The notes under the pieces: model-generated
Seen by the model: the letters and a program-made list of their open reading frames with translations, nothing else
Told to the model about the DNA's origin: nothing
The model's database searches: none
Translations under genes and position numbers: made by a program
In this document: positions 35,408 through 44,917 of the stretch, one piece after another
How positions within the stretch are numbered: the stretch's first letter is position 1
Layout: each line of letters starts with the position of its first letter
NCBI GenBank assembly: GCA_027451885.1
Contig: DAIDHX010000105.1
Span: forward strand, 35,635 to 99,634
Reading direction: 5' to 3'
Source of the DNA: Planctomycetales bacterium
GTDB lineage: Bacteria > Planctomycetota > Planctomycetia > Isosphaerales > Isosphaeraceae
DNA length: 64,000 nt

Positions 35408-37375
35408 TCACGGCTTGAACTGCTCGAGCTTGAGCGGTCCACCCGTGGCCCGGTTGAGCGCAGCACGCATGGAAGCCAGCCGATCGGCCGCGGCGGGATC
35501 GCGCGCATGGTCCAAGCGTTCCCCGGGATCATCCTTCAGATGATAGAGCTGCTCGCCCGAAGTGCCTTCCCCAAGGATATAACTCCAGCCGTCCTGCGTC
35601 AGCGAGGCCCAGACCTCGCGGCTCTCCATGAGCTTGAGCGGATCGGGCTCGACGGGGTCTGTCGGCACCACCACCGAAATGGCTGGGGATGTCTCAACCG
35701 GCCTGCCCGCGCCGGCCTGCGCCCACAGCGGTACCAGTGATTCCCCGGGAAATGCCCGCGGATCCTGGAAGCCGAGCAGATCAACAATCGTGGCGGGCAG
35801 GTCGCGCAGGCTGACTTCCACATCAATCCGCATCCGCGTCCGCTGCGGCGTCGGCGGCACAACCAGAAGCGGCACATGAAGCTGAGTCTGATAGAGCGAG
35901 GTGCCGTGGCCGAAATCCCCCTTGTGCTCGCCGAAGCTCTCGCCATGGTCGGAAAGCACAACGAGCCAGGTGTTCCCGAGCAGGTCTCTGCGCTCGAGCG
36001 CGTCGACCAACCGGCCGAGCTGCTCGTCAAGCGCGGTGACGCAGTCATCGTAGGAGTTGCGCACAAAGCCAATTTCGCCTGGCATGAGATTCCGCTTGTC
36101 GACCGTGCGCCAGTTCTGGATCAGGTCGACCTCGCGATCGTTGCGCGGGCGAAGCCCATGGCGATGGATCGCGCCGGCGGGCAGTTCGTAGGGATAGTGG
36201 GCATCGTAGTAGTTGAGGAACGCAAAAAACGGGCGATGGGGATCGGGCCGGTTCGAGAGCCAGCCCAGGAGCTCCGCGTTGACGTGCGCCGCGTCCTTGC
36301 GGCTGCTTGCGTTGAAGCGCCACCAGACCGTACGAACGAAGGGGCGCAACAAGTCGATGCCGAAACGGCGTCGGAGCTCGTTATCAAGCTGGCGCGCGCC
36401 CTCAAGCGGGCGATCGATGAGCACGGCGTACTTGAACGCGCCCAGATCGTCGAGAAGGTAATCGCGATAGACCGTGAAGCCGCGCCCGAGCCCCGAGTCC
36501 GCGGAGCAATACCAGGTGTTGGCCACGAAGCCAGCGGTCGCATAGCCGTGGCGTGAGAGATACTCCGCCAGGGAAGGCGCCTGGCGATCGAGCGGCGTCA
36601 ACCAGCCGGCCGAGAGCTCGTATGGCCATCGACCCGTGAAGAAGCTTGCATGCGATGGAAGCGTCCAGGACGAGGGCGCGACAGCGCGTCGGAAGAGGAT
36701 GCCGCGATCGGCGAGCGTCTCCAGCGTGGGCGAGGTGGGGCGATCGTAGCCGTAGAGAGCCAGATGCTCGGCGGCGACCGTATCGAGCACGACGAGCACC
36801 ACGTTTGGAGAACCGGGGGACGGCAACGGTCTGCCCGCTTCTTTCCAGGCGAGGAGTCGATCCCCCCCGAACGTCCAGCCCGCGAATCCCAGAAGCACAA
36901 GCGCGGGGATGGCACAGGTGAGGAGCGTGAACCTGCGCACCGCAGCGGCCCTGCGTTCCACGAAGGCCCCTGCCTGAACGCCCAGCCCAACCGCGAGTAC
37001 AAAACTCGCCGGCCCGTAAATCAGCGGAAACGCGGCCCAGACCATCGGGACGAAGAACAGCCCGCAAAGCAGCCGGATCGCAACCGACCGACCAACCCGA
37101 CCCAGGCGCGACAGAAGCGCAAGGGCAACGCCGAGCACGGAGAAAATCGCCAGGTCCGCAACCGGCACCAGCCAGACAAACTGCCGCGGCATCCAGTAGA
37201 GCTTGTTCCAGTCCACGAATTGCTTGCGGAGGATGACGATCAAAACCTCGAGAACCCCGGCGGTGAGGCCGCACCAGATCGAAACGAGCAACAAATCCAA
37301 TGCGCCCAGGCGGCTGACCAAGGGTTGTGCGGCGGCGGGTCCAGGGGACGGCTCAGCGGAATCAGTCGCATTCAT
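35408..37375 (-). CDS. Membrane-anchored sulfatase-fold enzyme with Thr in place of the formylglycine Cys
   Basis: This 655-residue protein starts at ATG 37375. About five hydrophobic segments span residues 25-175. They are followed by an alkaline-phosphatase/sulfatase domain: 'VVLVVLDTVAAEHL' (metal Asp), 'SSWTLPSHASFFTG' (nucleophile region), 'YDDCVTALDEQLGRLVDAL' and 'VVLSDHGESFGEHKGDFGHG' (metal ligands). The C/SxPxR sulfatase signature is replaced by TLPSH. A Thr nucleophile as in LtaS/EptA-type phosphotransferases is therefore likelier than a formylglycine sulfatase (inference). The active domain should face the periplasm. Confidence 0.85.
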   Translation of the reverse strand: MNATDSAEPSPGPAAAQPLVSRLGALDLLLVSIWCGLTAGVLEVLIVILRKQFVDWNKLYWMPRQFVWLVPVADLAIFSVLGVALALLSRLGRVGRSVAIRLLCGLFFVPMVWAAFPLIYGPASFVLAVGLGVQAGAFVERRAAAVRRFTLLTCAIPALVLLGFAGWTFGGDRLLAWKEAGRPLPSPGSPNVVLVVLDTVAAEHLALYGYDRPTSPTLETLADRGILFRRAVAPSSWTLPSHASFFTGRWPYELSAGWLTPLDRQAPSLAEYLSRHGYATAGFVANTWYCSADSGLGRGFTVYRDYLLDDLGAFKYAVLIDRPLEGARQLDNELRRRFGIDLLRPFVRTVWWRFNASSRKDAAHVNAELLGWLSNRPDPHRPFFAFLNYYDAHYPYELPAGAIHRHGLRPRNDREVDLIQNWRTVDKRNLMPGEIGFVRNSYDDCVTALDEQLGRLVDALERRDLLGNTWLVVLSDHGESFGEHKGDFGHGTSLYQTQLHVPLLVVPPTPQRTRMRIDVEVSLRDLPATIVDLLGFQDPRAFPGESLVPLWAQAGAGRPVETSPAISVVVPTDPVEPDPLKLMESREVWASLTQDGWSYILGEGTSGEQLYHLKDDPGERLDHARDPAAADRLASMRAALNRATGGPLKLEQFKP

Positions 37376-37415
37376 GGCGTTTCATGGCGCTCGCGTGGCT
37401 TCAAGGTGCGGGACA

Positions 37416-37453
37416 ACAAAAACGCCAGCGCCGCGATGGAAGCGGCACTGGCG
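37416..37453 (-). terminator. Terminator of the DUF1559/lipoprotein operon
   Basis: The arms CGCCAGCGCCGC (37423-37434) and GCGGCACTGGCG (37442-37453) pair over 12 bp with one G-U wobble. On the minus strand they are followed directly by TTTTT (37418-37422). It lies downstream of the DUF1559 stop at 37537 and before the sulfatase-like gene. Confidence 0.8.
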
Positions 37454-37536
37454 CCTGGGAGATCCAGCTTGCGGTGCAACCCTTCCAGACGCCCTGCGTT
37501 CAGCTTGAACGAAGAGCGCGGATTGGTCCAGACCGC

Positions 37537-38556
37537 TCAGTAGGAATCGGAGCTCACGACCTCGTTGCCCTTCGTGGAGGAGAGGCTCTGGAAGGTGTAC
37601 GGGTTCACTGTGTTCTTGATGAACCGCACGCTGCCGTCCGCCATGCCCACGTTGACGCCGCCGGGGTGCTTGCTGCGCACGTCGTTGACCATGCCCAGGC
37701 CGGTGTAGACGCCGCCCGAGCTGATCGCGCCGGTCGCGCCCGTGCAAGGCGGATTGGGCGGAACACTGCCGCAATAGCTGGCGGACTGGAGCACGTCGGG
37801 CGAGGTCGAGTTGGGCGGATAGAGACCGGTGAACTCAGCCGCATAGCCCCACCACGAGAAGCCGCGAAGGTCCCAGCCGCTGCCGACCAAAATCTCGGAC
37901 GCAAGCATCGTGTTCGAGAGGCCGTCCGGGATTCCCGAGAAGTTAACCGTGCCGGCCGAGTTCGCCTGCTGGGTGCCCGCGGTAATGTCAGAATCGGGCG
38001 CACCCATGTCGGTGAAGGGCGCACCCAGGAACGGCAGCCGGAGACCGTTGTAGAGATAGTACTGCGGCTGAGTCACCAGCGTGTTGCCAAAGTTCACGAC
38101 GTAGTTCTGCGACGTAACCTGGCCGATCCCCACGAGGTTCAGGTTGTTGGGATCGCTCGGGCAATAGTACGCGTTCACGCGGCGATAGGTCACCGTGGTG
38201 TTGGCCGCGCCCGCGTAGCGGAACATCCCGCTCGGCTGGATGCCCATCCCCTCGTAACGATCGTTGCCCACGAAATTCCAGGCATTGAACATGTTGGTCT
38301 GCTCAATGTAGGGCAACACAAACACCAGCCACGTACCCCAGCAGCACCCTTTCACGCCTGGGGGAAGCGTTCCCTGCTGGTCGTGATAGTTGTGCATGGC
38401 AAGGCCGATTTGCTTGAGGTTATTGGTGCACTGAGCGCGGCGGGCAGCCTCACGCGCGGACTGCACCGCGGGAAGCAAAAGCGCGATCAGAACCGCGATG
38501 ATCGCGATCACCACCAGAAGCTCGATCAGCGTAAATCCGGAACGACGTTTCATCAT
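37537..38556 (-). CDS. DUF1559 prepilin-like protein
   Basis: This 339-residue protein starts at tandem ATG 38556/38553 behind GAGGAAG. The prepilin signature '[13 protein letters not shown]' and '[23 protein letters not shown]' are nearly identical to those of the protein at 8.4 kb. The C-terminal block '[18 protein letters not shown]' is the DUF1559 hallmark. The middle region differs strongly between paralogues. Here the partner lipoprotein gene is upstream (144-base gap), whereas at 8.4-10 kb it is downstream. A dedicated terminator follows. The role is unknown; pseudopilin-like secretion is inferred from the signal. Confidence 0.95.
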   Translation of the reverse strand: MMKRRSGFTLIELLVVIAIIAVLIALLLPAVQSAREAARRAQCTNNLKQIGLAMHNYHDQQGTLPPGVKGCCWGTWLVFVLPYIEQTNMFNAWNFVGNDRYEGMGIQPSGMFRYAGAANTTVTYRRVNAYYCPSDPNNLNLVGIGQVTSQNYVVNFGNTLVTQPQYYLYNGLRLPFLGAPFTDMGAPDSDITAGTQQANSAGTVNFSGIPDGLSNTMLASEILVGSGWDLRGFSWWGYAAEFTGLYPPNSTSPDVLQSASYCGSVPPNPPCTGATGAISSGGVYTGLGMVNDVRSKHPGGVNVGMADGSVRFIKNTVNPYTFQSLSSTKGNEVVSSDSY

Positions 38557-38699
38557 GTCAAAAACTTCCTCTTCACTGAAGAAATGGAGTGCGCCGAGCA
38601 TGACATTGGGAGAGGCAGAAGACGACGATCCAGGCCGCGGCATGCTCCATCCGTAGCCCAGAACTTGCTGCCGTCTTCACGGTCGACAGGCAAATACAG

Positions 38700-39164
38700 T
38701 CACTTTTCCTTGGACGTTGAGGTCAGATCGAAGGAGAGATCGTTCGCGCCTTCCTTGATGTCCGCGGTGAGCTTGGTCATCGCGTTGTACTCCTTCGGAA
38801 TCAGCTCCTTGGCGACGGCAGGGGCACGCCCTGGCCCCATGTTCGCCTTTGGCCGCTCGCCCGCGAGATTCCCCGAATAGATTGAGACCTTGTAGGAACC
38901 GGGCACGAGCCCAACTTCGCGCGAGATCGAGAACTGCCCCCCCTTGATGGTATCTCCACCCTCTACCTGCGGCCCCCCGCCGGGAGGCGCCGACGGTACG
39001 AACCGGATCGTCCCACTCTCAAGCGGCTTTCCATCGAACGTGACCTTTCCCGAGACCGCCTGGCGGGGCAATCCATCGCTTGATCCACCGCAGCCGACGA
39101 TGGCCAAAGAAGGAACAAGCGCAAGCCAATACGAAATGCCACGCCGGGACGCAATCCCTAGCAT
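38700..39164 (-). CDS. Lipoprotein with carboxypeptidase-regulatory-like fold
   Basis: This 154-residue protein has lipobox 'LAIVGC' after a hydrophobic signal. The mature start 'AVSGKVTFDGKPLESGTIRF' and 'PGSYKVSIYSG' show the same transthyretin-like layout as the lipoprotein at 9.7 kb, so the two are distant paralogues. A C-terminal charged tail follows. It is transcribed ahead of the DUF1559 gene with a 144-base gap. The upstream 298 bases to the divergent TPR/UnbV gene are visibly AT-richer than the surroundings and should hold both promoters. Confidence 0.87.
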   Translation of the reverse strand: MLGIASRRGISYWLALVPSLAIVGCGGSSDGLPRQAVSGKVTFDGKPLESGTIRFVPSAPPGGGPQVEGGDTIKGGQFSISREVGLVPGSYKVSIYSGNLAGERPKANMGPGRAPAVAKELIPKEYNAMTKLTADIKEGANDLSFDLTSTSKEK

Positions 39165-39462
39165 AAGAGAACCTCAATACGTAGTTAGATACGCCCCGGA
39201 CGGAGATAATCCGAGGTGAGAGCAGCCGGAATGAACGCGTACTTAGAAAACCGAAAGAGTGACGACGAGGTGGAGAGGCATTCGCCGTCATGGCTAACAA
39301 AGTGTAATTGAACCCGCTTTGAAATTGGATGCAAGAAAAAAATCGAAAAGATTATCGTGATTGGGAGCGACGTTCTTCGTATTACGAGTTTCACAGAGCG
39401 GGCTGGCGCGAGTCCACCAGGGCATTCGTTCTTAATTGATTCGTTTGAGCGGGGGCAGGTCG
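39165..39462. other. AT-rich divergent promoter region (298 bases)
   Basis: It lies between the divergent lipoprotein and TPR/UnbV genes and contains the longest A-rich patch outside the island (about 39327-39360). No clean -35/-10 pair or RNA gene was recognised. Confidence 0.4.
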
Positions 39463-42369
39463 ATGGCGTGGGGGATTCGCGGTTGGGCTTTGGTAGGCGT
39501 AGTCCTTACGTTTTTGATTGTCCTGGCGTGGGCGGTCTGGCGGGGGTTGGAAACGGCACGGCTGCGGGGTGCGGTGGAAGAAGCGCGTGCGGATCTTGAT
39601 GCGGGGCGTCCCGCGCTTGCCGCCCGCAAGCTTCAGGAGTTGCTTCGGGTCCGGCCGGATTCGGACGAGTTTCATTTTCTGCTGGGCAACGCGGAGAAGG
39701 CGCGTGGGCGATTGAAGGAAGCCGAGCGTGCCTGGCGGGCGATTCCGCGCGACTCGGGCTTCGCCGCGCCTGCGATCCGAGCGCTGGCCGCGATGAGTGT
39801 GGATCAGGGGCGGCTCGCCGATGCCGAGCAAGTGATTGTGGACGCCCTGGGCGATCCGCGGGTGAATGGATTCGAGCTCAGGCGGTTTCTCGCCCCCTTG
39901 TACTGGCAGGAAGGGAGGGTGGACGAGGCCCGGCGTGTGATTGAGGAGAACTGGGATCTGCTCGAGCGAGCGGGGACAGGCGGCTCTGAGCTTGCCGTCG
40001 AGCACGTGCGGCTTCACGTTGCGCTTTCCGTGGGCATGGCGTCGATTGATGCGGTCCGCTCGTTTCTGAGTCGCGCGGGGCAGCTCGCGCCGGGTGACGA
40101 CCGGGTCTGGCTGGGCAAGGCGAATCTTGCCTTGCGTGAGAACGCCATTGAACAGGCGGGGCAGTGGCTCGATCGCTGCCTCAAGATCCGGCCCGACGAC
40201 GCCGCGGTCTGGCGTGCCCGGCTGGATTGGGGGATGGCGGCGGATCGGCCGGATGTGGTTCGCGAAGCGTTCAACCGACTTGCCGAGGATTCGCTGCCGG
40301 CGGTGGCGCTTGGGCGGACTGCCGCGTGGTCCGCCGCGCGCGCGGGCGATGCCGCCGCGGAAGCCGAAGCGCTCGAGAACCTGATCGCGATCGATCCTGA
40401 GAACACCGCGCCGCTCGATCGCCTGGCGGAGCTCGCGATCAAGGCCGGCCGCCCCGAGCGCGCGCTCGAGCTCCGCAAGAAGCGCGCGGAGATCGACCAG
40501 GTCCGCCTGCGATTCCAGGAGCTCTTCAAGCGCGATCAGCCGGTGCGGGACGCGGTCGAGCTCGCCCGGCTCGCCACCAGGCTCGGCCGGGTTTTTGAGT
40601 CACGCGCCTATTACGCGATCGCGCTTGGAACCGATCCCGATCTTCCCGAAGCCAGGTCCGCGCTCGCCGCGCCGCCAGTCCCGCCGTCGATGCGCGGGGA
40701 CACGGCCAGGTTCCTCCGCGCCGAGCCGCCACCACGCGCGAACGCCGCACGCGAGCCTGCCGCCGCCGTTCGCTTCGATGATTCCGCACCCGCCTCGGGC
40801 CTGAAGTTCACCTTCAATAACGGCGAAACCTCAATCCACCAGATCGTCGAGGTCTCAAGCGGCGGCATCGGAGTGCTCGATTACGACGGCGACGGCTGGC
40901 TCGATGTCTATGCCATCCAGGGCGGCCCGTTCCCGCCGCCACCTGATGCCAGGCCCGCCGACCGCCTCTTCCGCAATCGGGGCGATGGCTCATTCGAAGA
41001 TGTAACTACAAAAACAGGTATCGACAAAATCCCCGGCGGTTACGGCCACGGCGTGACCGTCGGCGATTACGACAACGACGGCCGGCCCGACCTGTTTTTG
41101 ACCCGCTGGCGCTCCTACACCCTGCTCCACAACGAGGGGGGCGCGCGGTTTCGTGACGTCACCGCCCGCGCCGGCCTCGCAGGCGACCGCGACTGGCCCA
41201 CTTCCGCCGCGTTCGCGGACCTCGATCAGGATGGCGATCTCGATCTCTATGTCTGCCACTATCTCAACTGGGACGCCATCCATCCCCGCCTTTGCAAGGA
41301 CCCCGCCCGGGGTGCGTATATCAGTTGCGATCCGCGCACCGCCGATGCCTTGCCCGATCATCTCTTTCGCAACGACGCCGGCTCATTTCATGATATCAGT
41401 AAGCAAGCAGGAATCACCGACGCCGACGGCCGCGGCTTCGGCGTGGTTGCGGTCGATGTGGACGAGGACGGCCTCGTGGACCTCTATGTGGCCAACGACA
41501 TGTCCGAGAATTATCTCTTCAAAAACCTGGGCGGCATGCGGTTCGAGGAGCGCGGGCTGGCCGCGGGGGTCGCTTGCAATGCGCAGGGGGGCCGGCAGGC
41601 CGGCATGGGTGTGGCGGCCGGCGATCTCGACCGCGACGGCAAGGTCGACCTGCTCGTGACCAACTTCTACAACGAGTCCACCACGTTCTTTCACAACCTG
41701 GGCGAGTGCACGTTCGCCGATCATACCTCGGTCTCGGGGCTTGCCCTGGCGAGCAAGACGCGGCTGGGCTTTGGGATTGTTCTGCTCGACGCGGACAACG
41801 ACGGCCGCCTGGATCTGCTCACCGCGAACGGCCACGTCAATGACTATCGCCCAGAGATTCCCTACCAGATGCCGTTCCAGTTGTTGCTGGGTGCGGAAAA
41901 AGGGCGTCTCGTGGATGTTTCTCGCCAGGCGGGCGAGCCGTTCCAGACGCCCCACATTGGGCGCGGGGTGGCTGCGTGCGACCTCAATAACGACGGCCGG
42001 GTCGATGCCGTGGCCGTGCTCCACGGCGAACCGCTCGTGCTGCTGCACAACCAGACCCAGGCGGGTCATTCCATCACGATCCAGCTCGAGGGAACGCGGT
42101 CCAATCGAGACGGGGTGGGGGCGAAACTGGAGCTCACAACCCAGGCCGGCCGCCAGTCGGCCTGGCGCACGGGAGGCGGCAGCTTCCTTTCCACGAGCGA
42201 CCCCAGGCTTCACTTCGGCCTGGGCAAGGAAGACAGGGCTCAGTCGCTCGTTGTGCGCTGGCCGTCCGGTCAGGTTGATCGGTTTGAAAATCTGGCCGCC
42301 GGCAAGATTTACCGCATCCAGGAAGGCTCGAAGACGCCGGTTGGGATCCCCGACCAGCCCAGGCGATGA
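39463..42369 (+). CDS. TPR protein with FG-GAP/VCBS repeats and ASPIC/UnbV domain
   Basis: This 968-residue membrane-anchored protein starts at ATG 39463, where GGGGGCAGG lies upstream; an in-frame TTG nine codons earlier is less likely. One transmembrane helix spans residues 8-25. TPR-like helical repeats occupy about 30-420. FG-GAP/VCBS beta-propeller repeats with D-x-D-x-D-G calcium-type loops ('DYDGDGWLDV', 'DYDNDGRPDLF', 'DLDQDGDLDLY') occupy about 450-830. An ASPIC/UnbV domain ends the protein ('LHFGLGKEDRAQSLVVRWPSG'). This is a widespread planctomycete architecture of unknown role, probably extracytoplasmic ligand or polysaccharide binding. Confidence 0.92.
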   Translation: MAWGIRGWALVGVVLTFLIVLAWAVWRGLETARLRGAVEEARADLDAGRPALAARKLQELLRVRPDSDEFHFLLGNAEKARGRLKEAERAWRAIPRDSGFAAPAIRALAAMSVDQGRLADAEQVIVDALGDPRVNGFELRRFLAPLYWQEGRVDEARRVIEENWDLLERAGTGGSELAVEHVRLHVALSVGMASIDAVRSFLSRAGQLAPGDDRVWLGKANLALRENAIEQAGQWLDRCLKIRPDDAAVWRARLDWGMAADRPDVVREAFNRLAEDSLPAVALGRTAAWSAARAGDAAAEAEALENLIAIDPENTAPLDRLAELAIKAGRPERALELRKKRAEIDQVRLRFQELFKRDQPVRDAVELARLATRLGRVFESRAYYAIALGTDPDLPEARSALAAPPVPPSMRGDTARFLRAEPPPRANAAREPAAAVRFDDSAPASGLKFTFNNGETSIHQIVEVSSGGIGVLDYDGDGWLDVYAIQGGPFPPPPDARPADRLFRNRGDGSFEDVTTKTGIDKIPGGYGHGVTVGDYDNDGRPDLFLTRWRSYTLLHNEGGARFRDVTARAGLAGDRDWPTSAAFADLDQDGDLDLYVCHYLNWDAIHPRLCKDPARGAYISCDPRTADALPDHLFRNDAGSFHDISKQAGITDADGRGFGVVAVDVDEDGLVDLYVANDMSENYLFKNLGGMRFEERGLAAGVACNAQGGRQAGMGVAAGDLDRDGKVDLLVTNFYNESTTFFHNLGECTFADHTSVSGLALASKTRLGFGIVLLDADNDGRLDLLTANGHVNDYRPEIPYQMPFQLLLGAEKGRLVDVSRQAGEPFQTPHIGRGVAACDLNNDGRVDAVAVLHGEPLVLLHNQTQAGHSITIQLEGTRSNRDGVGAKLELTTQAGRQSAWRTGGGSFLSTSDPRLHFGLGKEDRAQSLVVRWPSGQVDRFENLAAGKIYRIQEGSKTPVGIPDQPRR

Positions 42370-42537
42370 GGGCACTGGCCGGTTGCTGTGTGCGATGGTG
42401 GGAGATTCTCCGATTTTGAGCGACCCATCCGCGAGGCGGGGCGGCGCATTGCCGCGCATGGGGGGAGCCGATACCCTCGAGTCGTGCGACCCCTTGATGA
42501 CAGAACTGTCGGCTGCCTTCCACAGGAGAACTCGACG

Positions 42538-43080
42538 ATGCCCTCGATCCTTCGCCGGTTTGCGATCGCCGCCGCCACCGCGGCGGGATTCGCCGCCACC
42601 TGCCTGGCCGCGGAAGAGCTCAAGGTCGGCGACCCCGCGCCGGCGTTCACTCTCAAGGCCTCGGACGGCAAGACCTATTCGCTTGCTCAGTTCAAGGGAA
42701 AACAGGCGGTGGTGATCGCCTGGTTCCCCAAGGCATTCACCGGCGGCTGCACCAAGGAGTGCAAGTCGCTCCGCCAGTCCACCAAGGAACTCCACGCGCT
42801 CGACGTCGCCTACTTCACCGCCAGCGTGGACACGCCGGAGAAGAACAAGGACTTCGCCGCCTCGCTCGACCTCGACTATCCCATCCTGAGCGACCCTGAA
42901 AAGACCACGGCCAGGGCGTATGGCGTGCTCAATCCCGAGCGCGGACTCGCCCAGCGCTGGACGTTTTACATCGACAAGGAGGGGGTGATTCGGGCGATCG
43001 ACAAGGCGATCAAGACCGAGAAAGCTGGGCCGGACATGGCTGCCAAGGTGAAGGAACTGGGGCTCGCGTCCGGCGGTTGA
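42538..43080 (+). CDS. Secreted peroxiredoxin (BCP/AhpC-TSA family)
   Basis: This 180-residue protein has a signal peptide cleaved near 'CLAAEEL'. '[19 protein letters not shown]' and '[18 protein letters not shown]' form the thioredoxin-like peroxiredoxin core with the peroxidatic Cys in 'GGCTKEC'. It probably reduces peroxides in the periplasm. The ATG at 42538 follows AGGAGAAC. It comes 168 bases after the TPR/UnbV gene on the same strand and may be its operon partner. Confidence in the family is high; its reductant is unknown. Confidence 0.92.
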   Translation: MPSILRRFAIAAATAAGFAATCLAAEELKVGDPAPAFTLKASDGKTYSLAQFKGKQAVVIAWFPKAFTGGCTKECKSLRQSTKELHALDVAYFTASVDTPEKNKDFAASLDLDYPILSDPEKTTARAYGVLNPERGLAQRWTFYIDKEGVIRAIDKAIKTEKAGPDMAAKVKELGLASGG

Positions 43081-43098
43081 CCGAAGCCGGCCACCTGC

Positions 43099-43593
43099 TC
43101 ACACGCGCCTGGGCGAGCCCTGCTGCAACCGCGCCCAGCGATCCTTGAGCTCGCCCAGGATCAGCCAGAAGAGACGGCTATGCATGAGCCCCGGCACCCG
43201 CCTGCACCGGCTGGCCGCGAACGACCGGGGCTCGGTGTATTCCAGGTGGTGCGCGACCTCGTGCAAAAAGGTGTCAAAAAGCTCTTCGAGCGGGCGGCGG
43301 CCGTCCTGCGTGTCGTGGGTGTAGATGCGGATCAGTCTGCGCGTCTTGTAATAACCGCCCAGAACACGAATGGTGGGGCGGGGATTGATGTCGACCTCAA
43401 AGCCCACCTTGCAGTGATGGATTCGCTTCATCCGGGCCATGAAAAGCGCTTCGATCGCGTCTTCCGGAGGCTCGAACCCGCGCGCGGAGATCGACTTGGT
43501 CGCCGTTCGGGGCGCAACGCCCGAGCGGCGAGAGACTGGTCCTCGCGGGCTGGTCCCGCTTCGGCTCGAGGCGGATCGTTGACGCTCCCGCAT
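43099..43593 (-). CDS. Small zincin-like metalloprotease (HExxH)
   Basis: This 164-residue protein has 'TFLHEVAHHLEYTEP', a clear HExxH zinc motif, preceded by strands 'VLGGYYKTRRLIRIYTHD' typical of SprT/minimal gluzincin-like proteases. The first 40 residues are basic and low-complexity, so translation may begin later, for example near 'MARMKRIHH'. No signal peptide is seen. The substrate is unknown. It is convergent with the peroxiredoxin gene, with an 18-base gap. Confidence 0.72.
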   Translation of the reverse strand: MRERQRSASSRSGTSPRGPVSRRSGVAPRTATKSISARGFEPPEDAIEALFMARMKRIHHCKVGFEVDINPRPTIRVLGGYYKTRRLIRIYTHDTQDGRRPLEELFDTFLHEVAHHLEYTEPRSFAASRCRRVPGLMHSRLFWLILGELKDRWARLQQGSPRRV

Positions 43594-44066
43594 GCCTCAC
43601 CCCACACCTGAGGGCCAGTCCCTAGGCCTGGTCCGCGACTCGCTACCCCTGGAATCTTCGTGGTCTCATTCCCTTATCGAGCGCCGGTGAGCCGCAATCG
43701 ACTGGATTTCGTGCGAAACCCGCCGCTCGAGCCGTCAGGGACCGCCCGATCCGAACCGACCACCCGGCCGCTCGTCCGTCCCCCGCGAACGGTGCCACGC
43801 CGGGTCCACGAACAACGCCCCCAGACGCGGCAACCTCGCTTTCCATGGGTATCTTACCACTCGTCTGGGATCGAAGAATCCACGCCCAAAAATCCCGGGA
43901 AAAGCTCGTCAAAACGGCCGGCGGACAACCTGGCAAGTTTCCGCCAGCCGCGCCCCGCTTCCTGGATTCCGGCGCTCTCCCAACCGCTGGCGTAACGTAT
44001 CATCCCATGGACAAATTGAGAACTCCCAATTGAGGTCGTGCAGGCTGTTTTTTTCGGGCTTTACCT
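43594..44066. other. Intergenic region (473 bases) without a recognised gene
   Basis: Open frames of 60-110 codons exist on both strands, but their translations are Pro/Arg/Ser-rich with no domain and no ribosome site, as expected by chance at high G+C. TTTTTTT at 44048-44054 precedes the surE start. No RNA gene was recognised. Confidence 0.5.
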
Positions 44067-44789
44067 GTGCCAGATCCGTCACTCTCGCCTTATCTCTTGC
44101 TTACAAATGACGATGGCTGGAACGCCCCTGGGCTGGAGGCGCTCAGGTCCTGCGTCCAGAATCTGGGCCCCTGCCGGGTCGTCGCGCCCGCCGAGCCAAG
44201 CTCCGGATGTGGACATAAAGTCACCACGCACCAGTCGATCGGGTTCCGGATCCACGATCCGCACACGACGGTTGTCAAAGGAACGCCGGCGGATTGCGTC
44301 CGGCTTGGGCTTGAACATTTCGCGCCTGGGCCGGCGTGGATCCTTTCCGGCATCAATCGCGGCGGGAATCTGGGAACCGATGTCTACCAGTCGGGCACGG
44401 TCGCCGCGGTCCGCGAAGGGGCGATTCGGGGCTATCGCGGCATCGCACTTTCGCAGTATCTTGCACCGGGGAAGCGGCTCGACTGGACGATCACGGCCAG
44501 GTTCGCGTTCCTGGCGGTCATGCGTCTGCTGCGGGAGCCGTGGGAGCCGGGAACGTACTGGAACGTCAACCTTCCGCACCTGGGACCTGACGATCCGGAG
44601 CCGAACCTCGTCTTTTGCAAGCTCGATCCCTCACCCCTGCCCGTGCATTACCGCCTGGAGGGCTCGGAGGCGCTCTACAGCGGCGATTATCAGGGCCGGG
44701 CCCGGATTCCCGGGCGCGACGTGGACATTTGTTTCGCAGGCCAGATTGCCATCACCCGGCTTGCCGTCGCCGCGGACGGCAACTCGTGA
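44067..44789 (+). CDS. surE: 5'/3'-nucleotidase SurE
   Basis: This 240-residue protein starts at GTG 44067. 'LLTNDDGWNAPGL' has the metal-binding Asp pair. 'VVAPAEPSSGCGHKVTT' carries the Ser that usually contacts phosphate. 'GINRGGNLGTDVYQSGTV' has the Asn ligand and the dimer-forming segment, and 'VKGTPADCVRLGL' follows the family pattern. SurE hydrolyses nucleoside monophosphates and survives stationary phase stress in other bacteria. No ribosome site of note was seen; the upstream bases are T-rich. The FKBP gene follows after 128 bases. Confidence 0.93.
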   Translation: MPDPSLSPYLLLTNDDGWNAPGLEALRSCVQNLGPCRVVAPAEPSSGCGHKVTTHQSIGFRIHDPHTTVVKGTPADCVRLGLEHFAPGPAWILSGINRGGNLGTDVYQSGTVAAVREGAIRGYRGIALSQYLAPGKRLDWTITARFAFLAVMRLLREPWEPGTYWNVNLPHLGPDDPEPNLVFCKLDPSPLPVHYRLEGSEALYSGDYQGRARIPGRDVDICFAGQIAITRLAVAADGNS

Positions 44790-44917
44790 CGATCCACGTT
44801 GGGGAGAATCAGGGGCACTGGTCGAAGGTTCGCGGGGGATGTCATAATTCGAGGGAGAAGCCCGCGCTGGCTTCGCCCTCATCTTTTTTGCTATTTCAGG
44901 TGCGGTGGGAGACTCTC

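Noticed and set aside
43660..43995. 111-codon plus-strand frame in the gap before surE
   Set aside because: It is Pro/Arg/Ser-rich, lacks a ribosome site and resembles random translation of G+C-rich DNA.
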